Below are positions 30,231-40,467 of a DNA stretch of 64,000 nt, piece by piece. The notes beneath the pieces were generated by a model, which worked only from the letters and a program-made list of their open reading frames with translations, was not told where the DNA came from and ran no database searches. Within the stretch, counting starts at the first letter, position 1; each line of letters opens with the position of its first letter. The translations under genes and the position numbers were made by a program. The DNA is from Candidatus Methylomicrobium oryzae (GTDB lineage: Bacteria; Pseudomonadota; Gammaproteobacteria; Methylococcales; Methylomonadaceae): assembly GCF_016745425.1 (NCBI RefSeq), contig NZ_JAERVK010000002.1, positions 234,823 through 298,822 of the forward strand. The letters run 5' to 3'.

Positions 30231-31887
30231 ACCCTACAGCTCTTAATTTTACCGGAATGACGATACGGAAAAGGGTGCCCGGATGGCGCTGTACTGTAAG
30301 GCGGCCGTGCAGTTGCAAAACGAAGCCGTGCACCAATTGCAGCCCCATGGATTGCGGCTGGTCGATATTGATTTCATCCGGCAGTCCCCGTCCGGAGTCG
30401 CCTACTTCCAACGTCAGGCAGCCGGAGGGTTCCAGCGTCATTTTCACCCAAAGTTCTCCCGGCGGACAACGGCTCGCGTTGCAGGGAAAGGCATACTTAA
30501 AAACATTGGAAACCAGCTCGTTGACGATTAGACCGAGCGGGAGAGCTTGGTCGATGTTAAGGGTAAAGATAGGCACTTCAATACGGACGGCAATCTGGGA
30601 TTGCGTCTGCCTAAAAGCCTGGCGAATAGCATTGACCAATTTACGGATGTACACCGATATATCGATATTCACTAACTCGTTGCCCTGGTATAACTGCTCG
30701 TGGATTAGTGCCATGGACTGTACTCTCCGTTGGCTATCAAGAAAAAGACTCCGCGCCGCCGGATCTTTTAGCTGATCCGACTGCAAGCGGAGCAGGCTGG
30801 TGATGATCTGCAGATTATTTTTAACCCGATGATGAATTTCTTTTAATAACGCTTCTTTTTCTTGGAGCGAAGTCGTCAGTTGGGTTTCGCTATACTGAAG
30901 TTCGGCGGTACGGACTATCACTCTCTGTTCGAGTTCCGCATTCAGCAAACGCAGTGCTTTCTCCGCTCGCCTTTGACCGGTTACCGTTGCCGCCAGAGCC
31001 TGGGCGGTCATCGTCGTCAGCCCCATAAAAGCCTGCAGCAGCCACAGAGACTCATGCGTATTATTTCGTGCAAAGGGGCCGAGGCCGATGCTTGTCGCAT
31101 AGACGGCTATGCCGGAGACGAGCAAGGCGGCCAGGGCTACGCCTCCGGGGGAGAAACGAAAGGCGAACCATACCAGACATGGCAGCGGGACAAAAGCCAA
31201 GGGAGTGCAGGAGAACGCAGGAGCGATAAACACGGATAAGGTTATTGCCCCTAGCAAAATTAGAGAAACTAGAGCTTCGGCAGGATGCGAAGGCCAATGC
31301 CTAGTCTGTGGGTCAAGGTCCCATGCCACGATAAGAGGCGTTATAATGAGAACGCCGATCAGGTCGCCGAGCCACCAGGTGGACCACGTGTCAAAAAAGC
31401 CGGACCAGTCCTGCAGGCCTGTCAAAGAAAGGCTCGTCACGCCCCAGGTGGAGGCGACGAGACAACTCAGCGCTTCGATGGCGGTAAAGGCAAAGATCGT
31501 TGTGCCTTGCTCGAAGAGTCGCTGTACACCAAGCCAGCGTTTCAGTAAAAAGAACCCGAGCAGCGCCTGCAGCGTGGAGCCGACAGCAATGCTAACCGTA
31601 GCCAGCAGTGTAGGAAGGGTCACGCCATACGGTGATTGAGTCAACGAGATCCAGAGATTAATCAAAAACGAACCCAGCCAAATACCGGGCCATATACGGA
31701 ATCCCCAGCAGATAAGTGCGGCCAGGGCGATGCCGGACGGTGGCCAAATTGCCGTAGCGTATCCGGGAGGGATGGCGTTCAGAAGGCCTAGCCAACCGGT
31801 AAAAGCATAGGCAGCCGCCAGCGTAAATATCTGTAAGGGATAAACGAGGAGCATAAACCGAAACGAGGTATTGACTGATTTTGCCAT
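30226..31887 (-). CDS. MASE1 sensor histidine kinase (HisKA_2 type)
   Basis: This 553-residue inner-membrane sensor has an N-terminal MASE1-like region of about eight hydrophobic segments (residues 12-290; IPPGYATAIWPPSGIALAAL is typical). A coiled linker follows, then a HisKA_2 dimer-phosphoacceptor box EIHHRVKNNLQIITSLLRLQ with the acceptor His near 352, and an HATPase domain with NELVSNVFKYAF and DSGRGLP. The ATG at 31887 reads MAKSVNTSFR; a start nine codons earlier is possible. No response regulator is adjacent, so it is an orphan kinase. Confidence 0.9.
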   Translation of the reverse strand: MAKSVNTSFRFMLLVYPLQIFTLAAAYAFTGWLGLLNAIPPGYATAIWPPSGIALAALICWGFRIWPGIWLGSFLINLWISLTQSPYGVTLPTLLATVSIAVGSTLQALLGFFLLKRWLGVQRLFEQGTTIFAFTAIEALSCLVASTWGVTSLSLTGLQDWSGFFDTWSTWWLGDLIGVLIITPLIVAWDLDPQTRHWPSHPAEALVSLILLGAITLSVFIAPAFSCTPLAFVPLPCLVWFAFRFSPGGVALAALLVSGIAVYATSIGLGPFARNNTHESLWLLQAFMGLTTMTAQALAATVTGQRRAEKALRLLNAELEQRVIVRTAELQYSETQLTTSLQEKEALLKEIHHRVKNNLQIITSLLRLQSDQLKDPAARSLFLDSQRRVQSMALIHEQLYQGNELVNIDISVYIRKLVNAIRQAFRQTQSQIAVRIEVPIFTLNIDQALPLGLIVNELVSNVFKYAFPCNASRCPPGELWVKMTLEPSGCLTLEVGDSGRGLPDEINIDQPQSMGLQLVHGFVLQLHGRLTVQRHPGTLFRIVIPVKLRAVGS

Positions 31888-32233
31888 CGTAATCCTATTT
31901 TTATGCAATGACACCGGGTAGGTTGGACTAACGGCTTTATCGCGTTAAGCCAATGCATCAAGCCATCTTTAGACAGCCAATGTAAAGGCGGTTGCCGCAG
32001 GCAATCCGTCATATTTTCCGTAAACGGCGGTTTGCTTACGCGAAACCCGGCCCTACGGTCCTATCAAAATAAATCTTATCCATTAAGCCTGCGTTCAGTG
32101 GTCAATGTCTAAGCTGATAGCCAAAATGAAAAAAGATTGGTTTTTGTTAGGCAGTGTAGAAGCATGCCTGTTTGATGAACAGATTGAATGGCCGAATAAC
32201 TTGATTATCCGATCGTTCAAAGCGAGGTTTATT
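31888..32233. repeat. Gene-free stretch with REP-like motifs
   Basis: No gene is seen. GGTTGGACTAACGGCTTTAT starts at 31921, and a GGCGGTTTGC...CGAAACCCGG palindrome lies at 32026-32050. Both match the motifs on the other side of the kinase gene. The right end holds the leader of the Gly/His-rich gene. Confidence 0.55.
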
Positions 32234-32725
32234 ATGAAACGGTTAGCGGGAATTACGGTGATTTTGGGAATGGCATTTGCCTCGCAGGGTTGCGCGATTT
32301 ATCCGGCCGGAGGTGCAGTGGCTTATACCGGCTACGGTCCGGCTTACGGCAGCAGTTACAGCTATGGGCCTGCCTACAGCTATCCCGCATACGGCTATAA
32401 CAGCTACGATTATTATGGCTATTGGCCTTCATTGTCTTTTAGCTACTACGGCGGTGTGCCTTACAGGTCTTATAACTATTACAGCTACTATCCCTCCCAT
32501 CGCTACAACTGGAGTGGACATCACGGATGGCAAGGCGGACGTGGCTGGGGCGGAGGAAGCTTTGGCGGCGGCCACCGATGGGCTGGCGGAGGCGGCTTTG
32601 GAGGCGGTGGACACCATTGGGGTGGAGGCGGCTTCGGAGGCGGTGGACACCATTGGGGTGGAGGCGGCTTCGGAGGCGGCGGACATCATTGGGGTGGAGG
32701 TGGCGGACATGGCCGGCACGGCTAG
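32234..32725 (+). CDS. Gly/His/Tyr-rich lipoprotein with 36-bp tandem repeats
   Basis: This is a 163-residue low-complexity protein. The signal peptide ends in a lipobox ASQGC (Cys near residue 18). A Tyr/Ser/Gly/Pro-rich middle (YGPAYGSSYSYGPAYSYP) is followed by a Gly/His/Trp part. Three tandem 36-bp units at 32585-32692 encode GGGFGGGGHHWG each. His-rich glycine repeats could bind metal or stick to surfaces, but the function is unknown. The ATG at 32234 is chosen because the lipobox follows; the upstream frame from 32105 is not signal-like. A hairpin at 32810-32837 may terminate it. Confidence 0.72.
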   Translation: MKRLAGITVILGMAFASQGCAIYPAGGAVAYTGYGPAYGSSYSYGPAYSYPAYGYNSYDYYGYWPSLSFSYYGGVPYRSYNYYSYYPSHRYNWSGHHGWQGGRGWGGGSFGGGHRWAGGGGFGGGGHHWGGGGFGGGGHHWGGGGFGGGGHHWGGGGGHGRHG

Positions 32726-32809
32726 CCCGCGTAGGGTATTCCGTCGGATGCGGATTTCTCATGCAGCGTTACCTATCGCGCCCTCCGATTCTTGATCATG
32801 ATTCTAAAT

Positions 32810-32837
32810 AGAGCGGTTTGCTTATGCGAACCGCTCT
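32810..32837. terminator. Hairpin AGAGCGGTTTG / CGAACCGCTCT
   Basis: An 11-base stem surrounds the loop CTTATG, 85 bp after the Gly/His gene. It shares the CGGTTTGCTTA(T/C)GCGAA core with the REP-like motifs near the kinase gene, so it may be a REP rather than a dedicated terminator. Confidence 0.5.
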
Positions 32838-32901
32838 ACAGCTCTATGGTCTAACATACGGTAAAAAGGATAGGCGCAGCCATCGTTAGGGAGGATGCAG
32901 G

Positions 32902-33639
32902 ATGATGAACACACTCTTTCAGTTGCCGATGAAATACAAGGTGCTGTTTACCGGCTATCTGATCACGATCGGATTCGGTTTGTTGATGGCCGGGGCTCAG
33001 ATCATGCTGACCCATGGCATGGCCGACGGCAAACCGGGTCTGTCTATCGAGGACATTGTTTACAGCTACTACGGCAATCGGTCGGGGTCCAAGTTGGAAG
33101 CCATGTTGGAAGGCGCCATGAAGCCGATGGCGCCGGATGATGCCAGATTCGAGTTGATTCAGTGGGCACGGGACGGTTCGCCCGCCGAGCTTTGGAAACC
33201 CAAAATAGAGCCCTTGATTCAGAGATATTGCGCCGCCTGTCATAATGCGACTTCCGCGCAGCCGGATTTTACGCGCTTTGAAAACTTGAAAAAAGCTGCC
33301 GAAGTTGACCGAGGGGCGAGTTATAACTCGCTGACTCGAAGTTCTCATATTCATCTTTTCGGAATTGCTTTCATATTTATGTTTATGGGCTGGATTTTTG
33401 CCATGGCAGAATTTCCTCATCCATGGCAGAGCCTGTTGATCGCGACACCGTTTGTCTTTCTGGTGGTTGATGTCATTTCCTGGTGGCTCACCAAATCTTT
33501 CTATCAGTTTGCCTGGCTGACCATGTTGGGCGGCATCGGTTACAGCCTGGCATCCACCGTGATGTTGCTGACTTCTCTCGCCCAGATGTGGCTGCCAAAG
33601 GAACGCTGGCTGGCCTTTTGGACGCGCGAAAGCCCTTAA
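32902..33639 (+). CDS. Membrane protein with a c-type haem motif, 245 aa
   Basis: The sequence has an N-terminal membrane helix (about 14-36), then a soluble part with one c-type haem motif CAACH at about residues 111-115 inside IQRYCAACHNAT. Four C-terminal membrane segments follow, with the His-containing SSHIHLFGIAFIFMFMGWIF. The haem part is therefore probably periplasmic. I do not recognise the family; such proteins occur in methanotrophs and denitrifier-like gene neighbourhoods. The start has an AGGGAGG site; ATG 32902 or 32905 are both possible. A redox role at the membrane is inferred from the motif only. Confidence 0.7.
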   Translation: MMNTLFQLPMKYKVLFTGYLITIGFGLLMAGAQIMLTHGMADGKPGLSIEDIVYSYYGNRSGSKLEAMLEGAMKPMAPDDARFELIQWARDGSPAELWKPKIEPLIQRYCAACHNATSAQPDFTRFENLKKAAEVDRGASYNSLTRSSHIHLFGIAFIFMFMGWIFAMAEFPHPWQSLLIATPFVFLVVDVISWWLTKSFYQFAWLTMLGGIGYSLASTVMLLTSLAQMWLPKERWLAFWTRESP

Positions 33640-33765
33640 GCAGGCGACGGAAGGTAGCGAGTAGCTCTGGAGCTTTACGGAATCCGCGGTTAATCGGCGC
33701 TGAGCAAGCTCCATCCGGATGACTTGCTACGGCGAGAGATTAAAAGGGAAAGCCCTAGAGAGGAG

Positions 33766-33800
33766 CCCGCGTAGTCCGATTAGCGTAGCGTAATCGGACG
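33766..33800. repeat. REP-like palindrome beside the integrase stub
   Basis: CCCGCGTAG is followed by the palindrome TCCGATTA-GCGTAGCG-TAATCGGA. It resembles the REP half at 28839 (CCCGCGTAGCTCCGGCTAGCG). Confidence 0.6.
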
Positions 33801-33826
33801 CATGCATTCATTGCTAAGCAGGACAT

Positions 33827-33901
33827 TCACTTTTCATCCGCCAATTTATAAGGTTTTTCCTTCGGCTTGGCGTTCTTGCAGGCGGTATCGGATAGGGCCA
33901 T
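33827..33901 (-). pseudogene. Tyrosine-recombinase (P4-type integrase) N-terminal stub, 24 aa
   Basis: Read on the minus strand from 33901, the frame gives MALSDTACKNAKPKEKPYKL then ADEK and a stop. This is the characteristic N-terminus of P4-type integrases (arm-binding domain), which run about 400 residues. Only the first ~24 codons remain; a REP-like palindrome follows. It lies about 160 bp from a tRNA-Ser gene in the same orientation, the normal place for such an integrase. It marks a past genomic island or prophage whose body has been deleted. Confidence 0.75.
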
Positions 33902-33996
33902 TGGGGGTATCTCCTCTGGGGATATGTGATGTACCCCAGTTTATACCCCCGTGCTAAGGGGCATGTCAATGTACCCCGTCGGACTTCGCTGGACAT

Positions 33997-34034
33997 AAAA
34001 AAACCCGCGAAGCCAGTAAACTTGCGGGTTTTTG
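33997..34034 (-). terminator. Terminator of tRNA-Ser
   Basis: On the minus strand, AACCCGC...GCGGGTT forms a stem followed by a run of T, about 30 bp after the tRNA 3' end. Confidence 0.8.
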
Positions 34035-34064
34035 AATCTGTTTGAATCTCACTGGATGCTCAGT

Positions 34065-34152
34065 TGGCGGAGAGAGAGGGATTCGAACCCTCGATACGTT
34101 GCCGTATACACACTTTCCAGGCGTGCGCCTTCGACCGCTCGGCCATCTCTCC
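34065..34152 (-). tRNA. tRNA-Ser (anticodon GGA)
   Basis: The minus strand starts GGAGAGATGGCCGAGCGGTC and ends in TCTCTCCGCCA, so the acceptor stem pairs and CCA is encoded. The anticodon loop is CTGGAAA with anticodon GGA (reads UCC/UCU). The long variable arm GTATACGGCAACGTATC and the T-arm GGTTCGAATCC are typical of a class II serine tRNA. An integrase stub beside it indicates that it served as an attachment site. Confidence 0.96.
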
Positions 34153-34216
34153 GAATTTTGAGCCCATGAGCATGGGAATCCACAATAATACCGGATTCCG
34201 GCGTTTTTGGCAACGG

Positions 34217-36111
<1,895 letters not shown>

Positions 36112-36112
<1 letters not shown>

Positions 36113-37335
36113 CAGATTTGTCGGTTTTGTAAATGGCGGCGCAGAAGGTCCAGTCCGAGCAGCGCGGCTTGGTTCTGTTTGCGGCCTATAGGGCCGCCGA
36201 GGTTGTGGCGGCTTTGTCGGCAGGATTCGCCGGTCAGCAGCGTATTATAGAGGATGATCGACCGATCTTTATCGTGGAATTGGACCGGACCACCCTCGTA
36301 AAGCTGGACCAGTGCGAAATCGGCTGCCTGCTGATCCCGCAGGAGGCGCGCGAGTTTCGAGCCGGCAGAGGATAAATTGTTTTCGTCAATAGGCATGCCG
36401 AAACGCCGGCTCAACGCGGGCATTGACTGCTCAAACAGCGCGCTTTTGAGCCATGCGGCGCCTGGGCATTTGGCGGCTAAGAGGCCCTGGCTCGCTGTTT
36501 CGACGACGGCCAGCGTTTTACCGGCTTTCATCATTAATTGATCGACGACCGAGGCGAGATTGCCGACTTCCTCGGCCAAGCCGTCGATGCCGAACACGAA
36601 ATTGCCGAGCCGTGCGGCCATGTCCGCCGTCAGCAGAGTTATGTGTTCTTCGGGATAGCCGGACGGAAACAGCAGCTTGGTCTGCACTTCGTCGATGCCG
36701 GCGCGAAACCCGATCTGCACCGAAGTCGGGATTTCGAGGCCGTCGAGACGCTGTTGGATGTCCGATTCGCCGATGCCTAGGGTCTTGATCGTGACCAATC
36801 TGGAAGGGGTTAATACGAAGCGGTCCGGCAGCAACGGCTTGACGCGTTCCAGAAAGATATTACGCATTTCCGATGGCACGCCGGGCATGAACGCGAACCA
36901 GCAGCGGCCGGCCTGCAAGGCGAAGCCCGGCGCGGTGCCCCAGTCGTTATCGAGACGGATCGAGCCTTGCGGCAGCAGCGCCTGCTTGCGGTTCACCTCG
37001 GGCATTGGCCGCTGGCGGTTGCTGAAATAGGTTTGAATCTGCCGGTAGGCGGTCTCGTCGAATTCGAGCGGCAGGCCGAACGCCTCGGCGACCGCTTCGG
37101 CGGTCAGGTCGTCGCTGGTCGGTCCGAGCCCGCCGGTGCAGAGGCAGCAGTCGGCGCGTTCGGAAATTTCCTTCAACAAGCCGACCAAGTCGCCGAGTTT
37201 GTCGCCGACCGCGGTATGCCGGGTGACTGTGAAACCGAGCTGCACGGCCTGCTCGGAGAGCCAGGCCGCATTCGTGTCGACGGTCTGGCCGGTGACGATT
37301 TCTTCGCCTTGCGAAAAGATTTCCAGTATCGGCAT
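36112..37335 (-). CDS. CinA-like protein with degenerate C-terminal domain
   Basis: This 407-residue protein of the CinA family has an N-terminal MoCF (molybdopterin-binding-like, pyrophosphatase) domain that is well kept: QGEEIVTGQTVDTNAAWLSE, CTGGLGPTSDDLT, GTAPGF, PGVPSEM. The C-terminal nicotinamide-nucleotide amidase domain is changed: the usual AESCTGG reads VETASQG, and the VSY and GIAGP motifs are not found. Only the first activity is likely to remain. I chose the ATG at 37335 (MPILEIFSQGEE); a longer frame to 37494 is antisense-like and overlaps the AEC gene. Confidence 0.85.
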
Positions 37336-37355
37336 GGTCTTAGGTCTGCATGAGG

Positions 37356-38282
37356 TTAAAATCCACCGGCCGCGACCCGATACCAGAACGGCAGGGTGAC
37401 AAGGCTCAGCAGCGTGCTGAGCGTGACCGACATGGCGTAAAGCGCGCTGTCGAGCCGGTAACGGTCGCAGAACACGATACCGAGCACCATGCACGGCATC
37501 GCCATTTCCAATGTCAAGGCGTTTTTATGCGCCTGATCGAGCGTCAAATACCGGCTGAACCAGAGCGCGAATAACGGCATCAGCCCCATTTTGATCAGGA
37601 TCACCGGTGCTACGTGCGGCAGATTGCGCAGGGTAACGGCTTGCCAGCTCAGCGCCAGGCCCAGCGAGATCAGCATCAACGGGACCACGCCTGCGCCCAA
37701 TTTCTGCAGTACGGAGGCGAGTCCGTCGGGCAGCGGGACGCGGCAGAGGTTCAGAACGACCGCGAGCATCGCGGCCAGAAAGGGAGGCGCAGTCAAAAAC
37801 GATCCGACCGGCTGGCGAACGCTGTCGCCGTTTTGGCCGAAATGGCGCGCGGCCGCAATCCCGACCGTGAACAGGACCGGCGCGACCGCAAACAAATCGA
37901 TTTGAATCGCCACCGACCGAGCCCAATGGCCGAAGGCCTGTTCGAGGACCGGCAGGCCGAGGTAGGTTACGTTCGGAAACGCCGCCGCCAACAGGACCGC
38001 ACCCATTTGCTGCGGTTTGAACCGGAGCATATGGCCGCATGCCCAGATGCCGAGCATCCCGAACGCCAGGCAAAGCGTGCCGAATAGAGTATATTGCAGC
38101 GAATGGAATCCGACGTCGGCCTTCCAGAGCACTTCCAGTACCAACGCCGGCAGCAGCAGGTAATAGACCAGGGTGGTCAGCACGGTCCGTGTCTGTTCTG
38201 CAGACAGTCCGGCCGGCCGGCCGTAGCGCCATGCCGCGCCGCAGGCAATCAACGCGAACATTTGCCACAATGTCGAAGTCAT
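37356..38282 (-). CDS. AEC-family transporter
   Basis: This 308-residue membrane protein has about ten hydrophobic segments and is typical of the auxin efflux carrier (AEC) family, which in bacteria carries malate or other organic anions. Landmarks are YYLLLPALVLEVL, FPNVTYLGLPVLEQAFG (conserved N and P) and the repeat in the second half, MLISLGLALSW. The gene ends 20 bp before the cinA-like start, so AEC-cinA-uup likely form one unit. The substrate cannot be read from the sequence. Confidence 0.88.
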   Translation of the reverse strand: MTSTLWQMFALIACGAAWRYGRPAGLSAEQTRTVLTTLVYYLLLPALVLEVLWKADVGFHSLQYTLFGTLCLAFGMLGIWACGHMLRFKPQQMGAVLLAAAFPNVTYLGLPVLEQAFGHWARSVAIQIDLFAVAPVLFTVGIAAARHFGQNGDSVRQPVGSFLTAPPFLAAMLAVVLNLCRVPLPDGLASVLQKLGAGVVPLMLISLGLALSWQAVTLRNLPHVAPVILIKMGLMPLFALWFSRYLTLDQAHKNALTLEMAMPCMVLGIVFCDRYRLDSALYAMSVTLSTLLSLVTLPFWYRVAAGGF

Positions 38283-38413
38283 GAAGTCCCTGATGATTTA
38301 ACGATGCGCTATTTTAACACCCGGTAGCGCAAAGAAGGGTTTCGGCTGCAGAAAGAAGCCGCAGGGGGGATGAGAGGAGAGGGCCAGGCGAGGCTGGCGA
38401 ATCGGGTGGTGAT

Positions 38414-38445
38414 CCGGCTGCAGGCCGATAAAAGCCTGCAGCCGG
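38414..38445 (-). terminator. Strong hairpin after the cold-shock gene
   Basis: CCGGCTGCAGGC pairs perfectly with GCCTGCAGCCGG around an 8-base loop, 10 bp beyond the csp stop. There is no clear T-run on either side, so it may be a REP or an mRNA-stabilising hairpin. Confidence 0.5.
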
Positions 38446-38455
38446 AACAAAGAAA

Positions 38456-38656
38456 TCAAAGCGGAGTGACTTCTTCGGCTTGCGGGCCTTTTTGACCTTG
38501 AGTAATGTTGAATTTTACTTTTTGGCCTTCGTCCAGGGACTTATAGCCTGTGCCGACGATGTTGCGGAAGTGTACGAAAACGTCGGGGCCCGATTCTTGT
38601 TGAATGAAGCCGAAACCTTTTTCTGCGTTAAACCATTTTACGGTACCAGTTGCCAT
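38456..38656 (-). CDS. CspA-family cold-shock protein
   Basis: This 66-residue single cold-shock domain has RNP1 (KGFGFIQ) and RNP2 (VFVHF) motifs for single-stranded nucleic acid binding. It acts as an RNA chaperone or antiterminator. The ATG at 38656 follows AAAGGACAT. About 170 bases upstream up to the FUN14 gene have no other gene; a long 5' untranslated leader, as in cspA genes, is possible but not proven. Which paralogue it is cannot be told. Confidence 0.95.
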   Translation of the reverse strand: MATGTVKWFNAEKGFGFIQQESGPDVFVHFRNIVGTGYKSLDEGQKVKFNITQGQKGPQAEEVTPL

Positions 38657-38847
38657 CGTTTATGTCCTTTAAAAAAATGAAAAATAGCCTTCAAGGCGGG
38701 TGGTTAGAGCCGGGGGAATAACGCGAATCACTTATGATAAACAGGACAAGCAATAAACAAGGAACTGCGTAGAGATAAGCAACGGTAAATCACTCAGACT
38801 CGATTCATCTTAAAGGACACCTGCGCTCCCTGTCAACAGCTTAGCTT

Positions 38848-39201
38848 TTAACCTAGCTTGAATCCCAACGAAAAGCCGGTCACGGCGCTAACGCCCCGGG
38901 TCGTAATCGTCGACAAACGGTCGACCAGGAAGCTGCCCGAATCCTTGGCGGCCTGCGCCGCCGTATCCGCCACATGTTCGAGCTGAGCGCCGTTGATCGT
39001 GACCAGGCCGTAATACTCGCCCGCGAACATCAGCACGACCAGTCCGCCGCCGACGAACAGCGCGGTCTTCAGCATCTTTTTGGCGAAATAGCCGACCGCC
39101 ATGCCGATCACGAAAGGGGCGCCGACATTGCCCAGTAAAAAAGGCGCGCTGAAGATATCGTTATCGGAGGCCGAGGGGAGGTCGATGGATTTTTGAGCCA
39201 T
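38848..39201 (-). CDS. FUN14-family membrane protein
   Basis: This 117-residue protein has two to three hydrophobic segments. Segments such as FVIGMAVGYFAKKMLKTAL and the C-terminal GVSAVTGFSLGFKLG match the FUN14 family. No function is established for bacterial members. The ATG at 39201 (MAQKSIDLPS) is preferred over a longer frame to 39372, which includes the leader of the divergent HPP gene. Confidence 0.82.
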   Translation of the reverse strand: MAQKSIDLPSASDNDIFSAPFLLGNVGAPFVIGMAVGYFAKKMLKTALFVGGGLVVLMFAGEYYGLVTINGAQLEHVADTAAQAAKDSGSFLVDRLSTITTRGVSAVTGFSLGFKLG

Positions 39202-39366
39202 AACAGTAAATAAAATGGATGGTAGGCATGATTCGTGCTGCCGGAATGACTGCCGATAGTATATAAAATTCAGGAAGGTAAATATACTTGAGAAATTTGA
39301 CCTAAACAGTCGGGAACAAGCCGGGATGGCTTGTCCTTGAAGAAACCTCTGCCGAGTGCCGAAACC

Positions 39367-39879
39367 ATGCATCGTTATTCGATTGTTCGCCTATCCTGGT
39401 GCCTATTGGGTGCCGCTTCCGCTATCACGCTGGCCTTGTGGCTGGCGGGGCCGCCGATGTCGTCGTTATTGCTCGCCTCATTGGGCGGCTCGACCATTTT
39501 TTTATTCGGTCTGACCAAAGCGCCGGCCGCGCAGCCGCGCGCCTTGCTGGGCGGACATCTGGGCGGCGCTACCATCGGGATTGCCTGCTACCAGGCGTTC
39601 GGGGATGCCCTGTGGGTCTACGCACTGGCGGAAATCCTGACGTTAACCTATATGCTGTTCACCAAAACAGTGCATCCTCCGGCAGGCGCGAATCCGATCC
39701 TGATGATTTTCGCGCATGCGGGATGGCCGGCGCTGTGGCAGCCGGTGTTGGTCGGAGTGCTGAGCCTTGCATTGATCGCCGTGATTTGGAGCCGCTGCTA
39801 TCCGGGGCTTGCCCGCTACCCGGTCGCCTGGTTCGAACGGTCGCCGTCGACGATGTTTTGGGGCGGCTGGAGCGATTGA
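39367..39879 (+). CDS. HPP-family membrane protein
   Basis: This 170-residue membrane protein has about four to five hydrophobic helices. The family name motif is visible in KTVHPPAGANPILMIF, together with LLASLGGSTIFLFGL and the LGGHLGGATIGI loop. HPP proteins in other organisms transport nitrite in plastids; in bacteria the role is open. The ATG at 39367 is chosen; an in-frame TTG at 39331 lies near the divergent leader. The ribosome site is weak. Confidence 0.85.
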   Translation: MHRYSIVRLSWCLLGAASAITLALWLAGPPMSSLLLASLGGSTIFLFGLTKAPAAQPRALLGGHLGGATIGIACYQAFGDALWVYALAEILTLTYMLFTKTVHPPAGANPILMIFAHAGWPALWQPVLVGVLSLALIAVIWSRCYPGLARYPVAWFERSPSTMFWGGWSD

Positions 39880-39961
39880 CGAATTTACAAAAAAGCAGGA
39901 ACGAAGCGTTTGTCGACGGGTCCGAGTGATGTACCACCTAGACACATCAGAGGAGGGCGCC

Positions 39962-40354
39962 ATGACAACGCTCAAGAAAAAAATATTAAAAAAACTGCCC
40001 ATCACGATCACGATATTATTCGCAAGCCTGCTTTCCCTCAACGCCGGGGCCAATGACGAGCCGGGCACGGAAACCGAGGGAGCCGTGCTTTATACGACCC
40101 GGGCTTACGGTCCGGCCATTCACAGCTATCCCGGCAGTGCGAGTGCGGCGGAAAAAACATCGCTGCGGCCGGAAATTGTTTATGTCAGCTTGGCTAACGG
40201 GCCGGCCATTTACAACTATCCGCACGCAGGCAGCGAAAAAACCGTAGCCTGGAATGTCGAGTATGTGGATCCGGCTTACGGTCCGGCGATCTACAGCTAT
40301 GACAGGCATCAGGTTCAAGGCAAAGTCGACGTATTCTCACTCATATTCGATTAA
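39962..40354 (+). CDS. Exported protein with three GPAI repeats, 130 aa
   Basis: A signal peptide spans about residues 1-30 (KKLPITITILFASLLSLNAG, cleavage near ANA/AGA). The mature part holds three copies of a short unit: RAYGPAIHSYPG, LANGPAIYNYPH and PAYGPAIYSYDR, spaced by about 30 residues. I recognise no family. The GAGGAG site before the ATG is good, and a proper terminator follows. The repeated aromatic-Gly-Pro units suggest a structural or binding role; this is inference. Confidence 0.75.
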   Translation: MTTLKKKILKKLPITITILFASLLSLNAGANDEPGTETEGAVLYTTRAYGPAIHSYPGSASAAEKTSLRPEIVYVSLANGPAIYNYPHAGSEKTVAWNVEYVDPAYGPAIYSYDRHQVQGKVDVFSLIFD

Positions 40355-40401
40355 AACGGCACGAAGATAGCGTCAGTTTAATTGCTGAGGGGCGCTAACA
40401 G

Positions 40402-40436
40402 ACCCGCCGGTTTTTTTAAGCTTGGCGGGTTTTTTG
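40402..40436 (+). terminator. Terminator between GPAI-repeat gene and suhB-like gene
   Basis: ACCCGCC...GGCGGGT forms the stem, followed by TTTTTT. On the minus strand the same stem ends in a run of T as well, so it can serve both convergent genes. Confidence 0.88.
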
Positions 40437-40467
40437 TGAAATATCGTTTTACGCGAATGCCGCAGGT

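Noticed and set aside
32585..32692. 36-bp repeats as a CRISPR array
   Set aside because: Units are contiguous without spacers and keep codon phase in an intact lipoprotein gene.
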